Positions 33,801 to 45,800 of a DNA stretch of 64,000 nucleotides are shown here, piece by piece (the stretch's first letter is position 1; each line of letters begins with the position of its first letter). The position numbers and the translations under genes are program-made. The notes under the pieces were generated by a model that was given only the letters and a program-made list of their open reading frames with translations, was not told the DNA's origin and ran no database searches. This stretch comes from Macrostomum hystrix (taxonomy: Eukaryota > Platyhelminthes > Macrostomidae): positions 11,933,501 to 11,997,500 of the forward strand of contig CATNEN010000003.1 in the NCBI GenBank assembly GCA_950097015.1. The letters run 5' to 3'.

Positions 33801-36800
33801 TCATTGAGAAAGTCTACCGGTTTTATATTGATAACGTTACTTGCTGTTTTCAAGATAAGCTTTGAAACCTTCAATTGAAATCCAATTTCGTGCAGGAAAA
33901 TATTCGACGTTCTCTAGAAACACCAAAGTCCATCAAGGTACTCTTTAGCTTTTTTAATTAAACATTTTCTTCATATCACAGTTTAGTAATCACAACGAAC
34001 TCATATACACGAAAGAATTGGGTTTTGAATAGTCTATTTGTAAACTCAACGAAAACATCTCATTGTTGCTGTCACATTATGAGAAAATATCACTAAATCA
34101 CATTGATTAAGCATACAGTATCACGCAGTGTTTTGTTCATTCTGCATTATAGTTTCTTAGATATCTTTTGCAAAGTTCGTTTATCTTTCATTCGCCGGTG
34201 CACGAGGATGCAATAGTTTCAAGAAATCTCAATCACGATGAGCTATATATTCTAAATCTAATGACTATGAGCCGTCAGAGGCTATGGGGTGGCTTCTCTT
34301 GACCACGCCCAAACCGCTACACTCGCGCATTGATCAGTGAGTTCACATTGTCGAGCGATAGCTAGAATTACATGCGCGCGCTAGAATTACAAAGAAATCC
34401 GAAAACTTGAACTCGAGCAGCAAGATGATATACTATGCTAAAGCGCTGTCTAAATCCCAGTCGTCGACGAAGTTCACGCGCTCTCGAAATTCCCTTGGAC
34501 GCGGCCCGGGTTCCTCTTCGAGCAAATTAAGGGCGTCGTATATAGGCATGGATGAATGAATAGAATGGATTGCTATTCTGGCTCTGGCTATTTTCTTCGT
34601 TTTTGACTCTTTTGCATCCGGTTCCCCCCGTGCCTTTTCATTGGTTGATGATTGCCATAGACAATTTTCGGCCTTCGCCCCTTGAAATCTTTCGATGCAC
34701 AAGCGCAAAGAACTGAGAATGTCGGTTCTCAGTTCTCGGGCGAAGTGCTCGGCTCAGTGCTTGGCTTCGCCTCGGCCAATAAACGAGTCCTCAGCCGTTC
34801 CCGGCCAAAATAAAAAAAAAAAGTGGGTGATAACTTATACTTATTAGCCACCTAAGAAGGATGCTAAGTTTTAACCGTGGAAAATGTGGTTACTTTAGCA
34901 GCTCTGGTATGCTCCTGAAACCAACCGTTACCAGCCCCCGAGAACACCCTACTTTGAGCCATAGACATATACGTTCAAGCAGCCTCAGTTTTACCAGCCA
35001 ATTCGTGAAACCACAGCTTACCAGACTGCTAATATAGGCAGATAATATAATATAGTTAATAATATAGATATAGATAATATAGTTAGCAGCTGCTAAAGTT
35101 CGCCATGAAACCAAACTTCAAGTAGCTGCGGTTATTTACCAGTTACCAGTTGCTCATGAAATTGGTCCCTGGGGGGATTTCGAAAAACCACATTTTCTTT
35201 TTTTTCTGTGTCTCCCAAAACAGTCAACCAATCGCAATGAAAATCTGAAACACGGGCCAAAATTTTCAGGTCTATCCGATGAAACAACTTTCAGAATCAC
35301 AAAGCATCGACATCGTCGATAACTTGACGATGCTGGCTCGTACGGTTTTGATTAAAAAACTATAGTTTTTCTCTATCCTCTTCACTTCAATCCGCTCGCT
35401 GACAGGCACGGACCAAATCCAGCTATCGAATGTTGCCACCGCCAGCTCTGTAGCGGCCTCTTCAAATGAAGGCTCGGATGCCAACTTGGAAGGCGGCGAT
35501 GGGGAGAACAAGCCAAAGAAGAAGAGTTCCAAGAAGGAGAAGAGCATCCTGCAGGCCAAACTGACTAGCCTGGCCATTCGCATCGGCAATGTCGGGTCGG
35601 CCATCGGCGCGCTGACTCTGGTTGTGCTCATCATCAGGTACTGCATAGAAACCTACGCTCAGGCCCCGACTGGTTCCGGCGAGCCATTTGAATTTACTCG
35701 AGATTTCAAAAAGCTTGTTGACTTCATTGTGATCTCTGTCACAGTCATTGTCGTGGCCGTGCCAGAGGGTCTGCCGCTGGCTGTCACAATATCGTTAGCC
35801 TATTCCGTCAAGAAGATGATGAACGACAATAATTTGGTCAGACATCTGGATGCCTGCGAGACCATGGGCAATGCGACAGCCATCTGTTCCGACAAGACTG
35901 GCACTCTGACTACAAACAGAATGACAGTGGTTCAGGCCTTCATTGCCGGTGAGTACTTCTAAACAATGGCAGTTGCTAAAAAACGTTTTCAAACCTTTCT
36001 TCCCTATTGCTTAGGGTTGAAAGCACTCAAATGGTCTTACCTAGCAACATGCCTAGCAATAGATGCGCGCTTCTAAGTCCTTGTTCTCCACCTTGGGGAC
36101 GTCACACAGGCAGACAACAAACAAGATGGTAGTTAGGCATAGTGATTAGCGTCATCCGACTCTAAGTCAGAACTGCGAATGCTCTGGTGCACTGGATGCA
36201 GCTTATTATTTCCTGTTCTATTCAGTGCGCTACATCGCTCTTGTGACAAGGGCATTGGGGACTTTGAAGAGCTTCTCCACGCCAAGACTCTTGTTACTAA
36301 AAATGGCATCTATTTTTCATTTGTCCGGTATGAGCTGGTATGAGCCGAAGCCTAGTCCATTGTTGCGGCAAAGACAAACCTTACTGTCTACTCTGAGAGT
36401 AGCGATGAGAGAAATAGCTTTAATCCTCACAAAACTTGTATGAAAAAACGTTTCTCCTCAGGCATCCACGAGAAGATAATCACCAAGAAATACAATGATT
36501 ATCCGGAGTCGCTGAGCGACATTCTCTGTCGGGCCATTTCTTTGAATAGCGGCTACACGTCCAGGCTTCTGGTGAGTGACTATGAAATAAAATCTAAGTA
36601 GATTGATTGTGCGAGAGAATCGACAATGGATTCATTGCAATTAAACCACATTTTACTGTATTCTCAGCTTGCCGATAAGCCCAACGAGCTAGCCAAGCAG
36701 GTTGGCAACAAAACAGAGTGCGCAATGCTCGGCCTCGTGGTAGAAATGGGTCGCAACTACGATGATTATCGAAGGGAAGTGCCGGAAGAGGCCATTCACA

Positions 36801-39800
36801 AGATCTACACGTTTAACTCGGTGCGAAAGTCAATGTCGACTGTGGTTAAGAGAAAGTCCGGAAGCGGCTACACCCTGTTCACCAAGGGCGCATCCGAGAT
36901 GGTCCTCGGCAAGTGTACCTACATTCTGGACGAGCGCGGTCAACCGAAGCCGTTTTCGCGAGAGGATCAGGTGAGTGCTTCAAGTTCTCTAATTTCGATA
37001 ACATTTGACGACCTAAGAATCAAAGAATTGATTTCATTAGAAGCGTTGGTGTCATAAGGAGGATGCAGCCTTGTGGTTAGAGCGTCGGACTCACGACGTG
37101 ATGGTCGGGGGTTCGATTCTCGAATCCAGGACACTTAATTCTGCATTGCTTCAGTTCACCAAGCTAGTAAATGGCTACCAGCATTGACTAGGGTAATTGA
37201 GGGCGGGTGTGGCGTCCCTCCAGTTCATGGACTTCTGATGCGTGGCACGATAGCTGCGACTGTGCTGTCGGCTGCTCATCTGGTCCAATTGGGGCAGTTG
37301 TAATCAATTATTATTATTATTATTGGTGTCGCGAGCAAAGTGAGGTCTTAAGGAAAAGAATTCTAAATATTTGTGTATAGTCGGCTTTAAAGACGCACTA
37401 CGCGACGGTACAAAAATTGAGTGCAGATGTTACCGCGATTGAACCGTAATTTAGCGTGGCGTTGGGCGAAAGGGATACGGGAAATTATATGCAAACATCG
37501 GTCTCTACTCGCTGCTAAGCTCTTACCACTGAGCTACAATTTCAATTTACTCAGGATCGCATTGTGTCGAGCGTTATCGAGCCTATGGCCAGCGATGGTC
37601 TTCGTACCATCTGCATCGCCTACAAAGACTTCGTCCCAGCCGGAGCCAATCCCGGCCCCAGCGACACCGCCTTCAAAGAGGAGCCCAACTGGGACGACGA
37701 GGACTACATTGTCTGCAAGCTGGTGTGCATCGCCATTGTCGGCATCGAGGATCCGGTCAGGCCGGAGGTGCCGGCCGCTATTCGACAGTGCCAGAGCGCC
37801 GGCATCTGCGTCCGGATGGTCACCGGCGACAACGTCAACACGGCCAGGTCCATCGCATCCAAGTGCGGCATTCTGAAGCCCGGAGAAGACTTCCTGGTGC
37901 TGGAGGGCAAGGAGTTCAACAAGCGAATTCGCAACCCGGCCACTGGCCAGGTGTCTCAGGATCTGTTCGATAGGGTGAGAATCCGTTATATAAAAAAGTT
38001 ATTGAATTTACGATGCGACGTACCTTTCTCAACGTCCGACACTCGAAGGTGTGGCCGAAGCTGCGCGTGCTGGCTCGCTCCTCGCCGCAAGACAAGTACA
38101 CCCTGGTCTCCGGAATCATCGCATCGAAGATCACAGTCGGTCGAGAGGTTGTCGCCGTCACAGGAGACGGCACCAACGATGGACCGGCTCTGAAGAAGGC
38201 GGATGTCGGCTTCGCCATGGGCATCCAGGGCACGGATGTGGCCAAAGAGGCTTCTGACATCATCCTGACTGACGATAACTTCTCTAGCATTGTCAAGGCC
38301 GTTAGATGGGGTCGCAATGTCTACGATTCTATCGCAAAGTTCTTGCAGTTTCAACTCACCGTCAACGTTGTCGCGGTGGTCGTGGCCGTCTTCAGCTCCT
38401 GTGTCATCACCGTGAGCCCTTGAATTTATTTGTTTTAGTGTCTTTAGAGGTTATAAGTTTCCCTTAACCAGAATTTACAGTTAACCAACCAAAAATCTCT
38501 AGGACACACCTCTGCGAGCTATTCAGATGCTGTGGGTGAACCTCATCATGGACACCCTGGCCTCCTTGGCTTTGGCCACCGAACTGCCCAGCGATGAGCT
38601 GCTGCAGCGCAAGCCGTACGGTCGAACTAAGCCACTGATTGACATCCGCATGCTGAGGAATATTGTTGGCAATTCCATTTATCAGCTGGTAATCACGTTC
38701 ATTTTGCTCTTCGCCGGTAAGTGCCCCAAATACCGAGTAGTGCCCCTTGGAATTTGTAACTAAAGACAAACAGATGTGAGCCAAAGCAGAAAAAATATAC
38801 TGCAGGTGACAGGATCATGGACACGCCAATCAAGTTTGGCAGCGCGGTGCCAACTCAGCACTTCACAGCGATCTTCAACGCCTTCGTTATAATGACCCTG
38901 TTTAACGAGATTAACGCCAGAAAGATTCACGACCAGAGGAATGTGTTCTCCGGCTTGGAAAGGAATGTTCTATTTATTATTATTTGGATTGCCACCTTTT
39001 TTCTGCAGGTAATTAACGACATTACATTTTTTGTTCTTGTGCTATTTTAAGGATGAAAAACACGAAGTTTACAAATAACAGTTCTTCTCATCCAGGTGCT
39101 CATCGTTCAATTCGGAGGCTTGGTGTTTCGAACCAGGGGCCTGGACTTGAGCCACTGGCTCTGGTGCCTCTGCTTTGGCGCCGGGTCGCTAATCTGGCAT
39201 CAGGTAGGTAGTGATTATTACCTTGCTGACATCTGAAATACTTCTTTCATAATTTACTTAAAATTTTCGGGCCCGATGTGCAGCCGGCAGCACAGCCGCA
39301 GCTATTTCGCATCTGAAGGCTGCGTCCGGGCTGTTCAGTCCATGGACTGGGGGGACGCCACATCCACCCTCAATTAACCCAGCTGATCCTATTAAACATT
39401 TAACATGTTTAATAGTTAAAAATGAGGACTCAAAAAGTTTTCAGTTGAGTCTGGAATCGAACCCCCGACCTTCAAGTCGTGAATCCGGCGCTCTGACCTC
39501 TAGGCTACAACCACGCCAATACCTAATAGTATATTCAAGTATAGTAACTATAAAATTTGAACTAATTTATAACGTAACAAATAATCAGAAGAGACTTCTC
39601 TAGTATGTTGTTGCTCTTTTCAATCAAACTTTATCATCATCATCCCATACTCCTAGTTGGTCATCAGTGTTCCCATCAGCATCCTCCCATCGTGCCTTGA
39701 GATTGGCGGCAGTACAGAGGAAGAAATCGATCAGATTCTCGACGAAGAGGAAGCCGATCAGCCTGGCGATCCGATTGCTGAGCAGAACAGGCGCAGCCAG

Positions 39801-42800
39801 GTGCTGTGGATTCGCGGACTCGCTCGACTCAGAACTCAGGTAAGTCCCCTCAATATTGTGCAGTTCGAGTTTACTAGGAATTTTAAAATATATATCTGCT
39901 TGGTTGTAAAAATATCCGGTTAATTTTTCTTGCACAAATTTTGTTGTTGCAGCATAAAATAAAAAGCTTTCTATTATCGGTTATCGCTCAAAATTTCAAA
40001 ACCAGCTTGCATAGTTTTTAGGATCTGAAATAATACGTGAGGCGGTTAATTTAACTTAAACTTTTAAATCATTTAAAATTACTGAATTCGTTTTAAATAT
40101 ATGCGTGTCTGTCTACGAAATTATCGTTAGATCTTTATGTGACGAAATAACTGGCAACAGAGTCAGGCGGAACTCAATCCCAATTGTAGTTAAAATCCTT
40201 GTAAGTCAATGTAGCGGTAGCACTTTTAGACTGATCTCGTTTATTCGCACTGGGACACACGACAAGCAGGATGATTCGATCAGGCGTAGGAGCTCAATGG
40301 TAACAATGCGACAGGTGCAATAACTAGTAGTGGAGACGAAATTGACAGGACGAATAACAGTGCAAATAACAGTGGCCGGGACGAGAGGAGTAGACAGGTC
40401 GTGAAAAGGCAGGTCGGGTAAAAGGAGCAGTGAGGCGCGAGCGGGCTCAGGAGCCCTACTTAAATAAACTCGCCCGCAGGATAAACAAAGCGATCGATAA
40501 ATCTAGTCAGAAAGAGCTCGCACGCTCATTGGCCGGGGTAGTTAACATTGAAACACGCGTAGAAAACAAGCTAGGGTGGCGTAATGTACATTGGCGTCTA
40601 CTTACAGTAGTACTCTAACAATTTTAAATAATCATACGAAACCGCAGAAGTTGGTGATAGTTAAATGACATTAGTTCAACGGCCCAAGTAAGTACCACAG
40701 TTAGACGCCCCTATGGTACCATAAGAATAAAAACTAAAGGTAATTTTATTTTCATAATTAAAATGTAATATTTCTAAGCGCTTTCATGACAATGCTATTG
40801 ATTTTGTGTGCTAAGTTTTTATGGCAACAATATTTTTATTGGGGTAATTCAACTTTGAAAATCGATTATATAATGAGTTCACGATGCCAAAACTGTGGCA
40901 AAATCAAGAAGAAATAAATGCCAAGATGACTGAGCTATTAATGCACTATTCTGCGTCGTCAAAGAACCAGGACTTCAGGCTACAAAGTGTGAGTACAATT
41001 ATGCTTGTTTTGCTTGTTTATATTATTTACACTGATTTCTGTCGTCCGTAAATACATAAAAAATTGTAAACAGAGTTTTTGTTGTTGGATTGCACGTGTA
41101 AATGTATCAACAGTTCTGGTTAATCGTAGTTCAGTTGGAATTTTTGGATAAGACTTGCTTATTTATAACTGCTGGGGTAGAACAGGTAGCCAAGCAGAAA
41201 CGCTTAGGTAAGATAGCTGGGCTATGCTAGCAGGGTAGAATGGCTGGGGTAGAATTGCTGGGGGTAGAATGGCTGGGGTAGAATGGCTAGGGGTAGAATG
41301 GCTGGGGTAGAATGGCTGGGGGTAATTGGCTGGGGGTAGAATGGCTAGGGGTAGAATGGCTGGGGTAGAATGGCTGGCGTGGAATGGCTGGGGGTAGAAT
41401 GGCTGGGGGTAGAATGGCTGGGGGTAGAATTTCTGGGGTAGAATTTCTGGGGTAGAATTTCTGGGGTAGAATGGCTGGGGATAGAATGGCTGGCGTGGAA
41501 TGGCTGGCGTGGAATGGCTGGCGTGGAATGGCTGGGGGTAGAATGGCTGGGGGTAGAATGGCTGGGGGTAGAATGGCTGGCGTGGAATGGCTGGGGGTAG
41601 AATGGCTGGGGTAGAATGGCTGGCGTGGAATGGCTGGGGGTAGAATTGCTGGGGTAGAATGGCTGGGGTAGAATGGCTTGGGTAGAATGGCTGGGGTAGA
41701 ATGGCTGGGGTAGCACGGGGAGCTTAGAATATTTGGGGTAGAGTTAAGGCATTAGACAGGTAGTGAGTTGCAGTTGAATGAAATCTATTTTGTGCTTCAC
41801 TATTTCAGCATCCTACGGTTAACGACATGCGCTCCATTGAGACTTGGATTTTGGCCACCAAAAGGAGGCTGGAATTTTCAAGATTTTGACACTGTTTTGC
41901 GTTGCCATGGCAATCACGCAATCACGGACGGACGAGGTCAAAGAAACGACTGAAGAAAGTATAACTATAAAAAAGAGACGATTTTGATAGTCTAGCTAAT
42001 ATTTGCTGGACAAATTAGTTTAGTCATTCTTGCTTACTTAGCTAAAATGCTAATAAAATAACCGGTTTTAGGTAATCAAATAGAATAAAAGTCTAGATAC
42101 ACTTCGTTTTCTCACAGTAAATTCTAGCGTGTACCAATTGCTAGGCTTGTCACTGCTTCACGCCCTAATTTAGCTTAAGTTAACGTAACTTAGACCCCAG
42201 GCCTCAGTTGAAAAAGAAATAAACTGAATTATTCTCATTGGCTGGCACGGTATCAGCCAATCAGTGCGAAGCAAAGAAACTCCGGGTGTTTCGGAGATGC
42301 GGCCGTTGTCCTATCAGAAGTATTTTATTTCTAACATAAATTTTACCACACTGAGTGTAAATCTGCCACTGGGACCTGCTCTCTCCTGTCTCATCTCTCC
42401 CGTGTCTCATCTCTCCCGTGTCTCATCTCTCTCCTGTCTCATCTCTCCCGTGTCTCATCTCTCCCGTGTCTCATCTCTCCCGTGTCTCATCTCTCCCGTG
42501 TCTCATCTCTCTCCTGTCTCATCTCTCCCGTGTCTCATCTCTCTCCTGTCTCATCTCTCCCGTGTCTCATCTCTCCCGTGTCTCATCTCTCCCGTGTCTC
42601 ATCTCTCTCCTGTCTCATCTCTCCCGTGTCTCATCTCTCTCCTGTCTCATCTCTCCCGTGTCTCATCTCTCCCGCGTCTCATCTCTCCCGTGTCTCATCT
42701 CTCCTGTGTCTCATCTCTGTCCTGTCTCATCTCTCCCGTGTCTCATGTCTCCCGTGTCTCATCTCTCCCGTGTCTCATCTCTCTCCTGTCTCATCTCTCC

Positions 42801-45800
42801 CGTCTCTCATCTCTCCCGTGTCTCATCTCTCCCGTGTCTCATCTCTCCCGTGTCTCATCTCTCTCCTGTCTCATCTCTCCCGTGTCTCATCTCTCTCCTG
42901 TCTCATCTCTCCCGTGTCTCATCTCTCCCGTGTCTCATCTCTCCCGTGTCTCATCTCTCTCCTGTCTCATCTCTCCCGTGTCTCATCTCTCTCCTGTCTC
43001 ATCTCTCCCGTGTCTCATCTCTCCCGCGTCTCATCTCTCCCGTGTCTCATCTCTCCTGTGTCTCATCTCTGTCCTGTCTCATCTCTCCCGTGTCTCATGT
43101 CTCCCGTGTCTCATCTCTCCCGTGTCTCATCTCTCTCCTGTCTCATCTCTCCCGTGTCTCATCTCTCCCGCGTCTCATCTCTCCCGTGTCTCATCTCTCC
43201 TGTGTCTCATCTCTGTCCTGTCTCATCTCTCCCGTGTCTCATGTCTCCCGTGTCTCATCTCTCCCGTGTCTCATCTCTCTCCTGTCTCATCTCTCCCGTG
43301 TCTCATCTCTCTCCTGTCTCATCTCTCCCGTGTCTCATCTCTCCCGTGTCTCATCTCTCCCGTGTCTCATCTCTCCAATGTCTCATCTCTCCCGCGTCTC
43401 ATCTCTCCTGTCTCATCTCTCCTGTCTCATCTCTGTCCTGTCTCATCTCTCCCGTGTCTCATGTCTCCCGTGTCTCATCTCTCCCGTGTCTCATCTCTCC
43501 CGTGTCTAATCTCTCTCCTGTCTCATCTCTCCCGTGTCTCATCTCTCCCGTGTCTCATCTCTCCCGTGTCTCATCTCTCCCGTGTCTCATCTCTCCCGTG
43601 TCTCATCTCTCCCGTGTCTCATCTCTCCCGTGTCTCATCTCTCCCGTGACTCATCTATTCTTGTCTCACCTCTGTTTTGTCTCATATCTCCCTTTGTCTC
43701 ATCTCTTCTATTTCTTATCTCTTCCTTGTCTTATCTCTCCCAATTCTTATCTCTCGCCTGTCTCATCTCTCCCCTTGTCTTATCTCTCCCCTGTCTTATC
43801 TCTCCCCTTGTCTTATCTCTCTCCTGTCTCATCTCTCCCGTGTCTCATCTCTCTCCTGTCTCATCTCTCCCGTGTCTCATCTCTCCCGTGTCTCATCTCT
43901 CCCGTGTCTCATCTCTCCCGTGTCTCATCTCTCTCCTGTCTCATCTCTCCCGTGTCTCATCTCTCTCCTGTCTCATCTCTCCCGTGTCTCATCTCTCCCG
44001 TGTCTCATCTCTCCCGTGTCTCATCTCTCTCCTGTCTCATCTCTCCCGTGTCTCATCTCTCTCCTGTCTCATCTCTCCCGTGTCTCATCTCTCTCCTGTC
44101 TCATCTCTCCCGTGTCTCATCTCTCCCGCGTCTCATCTCTCCCGTGTCTCATCTCTCCTGTGTCTCATCTCTGTCCTGTCTCATCTCTCCCGTGTCTCAT
44201 GTCTCCCGTGTCTCATCTCTCCCGTGTCTCATCTCTCTCCTGTCTCATCTCTCCCGTGTCTCATCTCTCCCGCGTCTCATCTCTCCCGTGTCTCATCTCT
44301 CCTGTGTCTCATCTCTGTCCTGTCTCATCTCTCCCGTGTCTCATGTCTCCCGTGTCTCATCTCTCCCGTGTCTCATCTCTCTCCTGTCTCATCTCTCCCG
44401 TGTCTCATCTCTCTCCTGTCTCATCTCTCCCGTGTCTCATCTCTCCCGTGTCTCATCTCTCCCGTGTCTCATCTCTCCAATGTCTCATCTCTCCCGCGTC
44501 TCATCTCTCCTGTCTCATCTCTCCTGTCTCATCTCTGTCCTGTCTCATCTCTCCCGTGTCTCATGTCTCCCGTGTCTCATCTCTCCCGTGTCTCATCTCT
44601 CCCGTGTCTAATCTCTCTCCTGTCTCATCTCTCCCGTGTCTCATCTCTCCCGTGTCTCATCTCTCCCGTGTCTCATCTCTCCCGTGTCTCATCTCTCCCG
44701 TGTCTCATCTCTCCCGTGTCTCATCTCTCCCGTGACTCATCTATTCTTGTCTCACCTCTGTTTTGTCTCATATCTCCCTTTGTCTCATCTCTTCTATTTC
44801 TTATCTCTTCCTTGTCTTATCTCTCCCAATTCTTATCTCTCGCCTGTCTCATCTCTCCCCTTGTCTTATCTCTCCCCTGTCTTATCTCTCCCCTTGTCTT
44901 ATCTCTCCCCTGTCTTATCTCTCCCCTGTCTTATCTCTCCCCTGTCTTATCTCTCCCCTTGTCTTATCTCTCCCCTGTCTTATCTCTCCCCTGTCTTATC
45001 TCTCCCCTGTCTTATCTCTCCCCTGTCTTATCTCTCCCCTGTCTTATCTCTCCCCTGTCTTATTTCTCCCCTGTCTTATCTCTCCCCTGTCTTATCTCTC
45101 CCCTTGTCTTATCTCTCCCCTGTCTTATCTCTCCCCTGTCTTATTTCTCCCCTGTCTTATCTCTCCCCTGTCTTATCTCTCCCCTTGTCTTATCTCTCCC
45201 CTGTCTTGACTGTCTCGCGCAAAAAAATATTTTCGAAACGATTTCTGTTTACGTTATTTTTTGCAGTTTTGATTACGAGCGTAGCCCTTTGCGGAGCAAA
45301 GCAATTTGTAACAAAACCAGGCATGCATTACAGTCCGCCTCTAACCCAAACTAATCACAACCCAGCTGCGCGTGGTGCAGGTATTTAGAAGCACCTTGGA
45401 TAGTTTGGAACAAATCAAACAGAGCGAGCTGTTGAATCCAAAGCTGAACAAGCTGGCCCAGAGGAACCAACGTTCCAACACGCATCCGGAGGTATATGTT
45501 ATCGACTATAACAAAGAAGCTAGCCGTGTGCTGGCAGCCTCATCAGGTTTTTGAAGCTTTTTCCATCATCATGCAATAAGCAAACACTGTTGTGGAACCA
45601 CACACTATTGATGTAACCATATAGATTACACGGTGTTAAATAAGTCCTTATATCCACCTGTATTTAGAATTCGTCTTGCTTGTTTGAACTCTGGACTGGT
45701 CGATAAACTTATCTAGAAAGTTTCAAGACGGAAAGTGGTTTTTTAGGACATAATATGCTTCCAGCTAGCTCGCACATCATTGACGCACAAAGCAACCAAA

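Noticed and set aside
42370..45210. CRISPR-like direct repeat array
   Set aside because: Units are contiguous with no unique spacers and the sequence is eukaryotic; it is a minisatellite.
42264..45354. Several overlapping plus-strand frames of 250-700 codons (Ser/Leu/Val/Pro repeats)
   Set aside because: Stop-free pyrimidine-rich 16-bp array; open in all three frames at once, so not coding.
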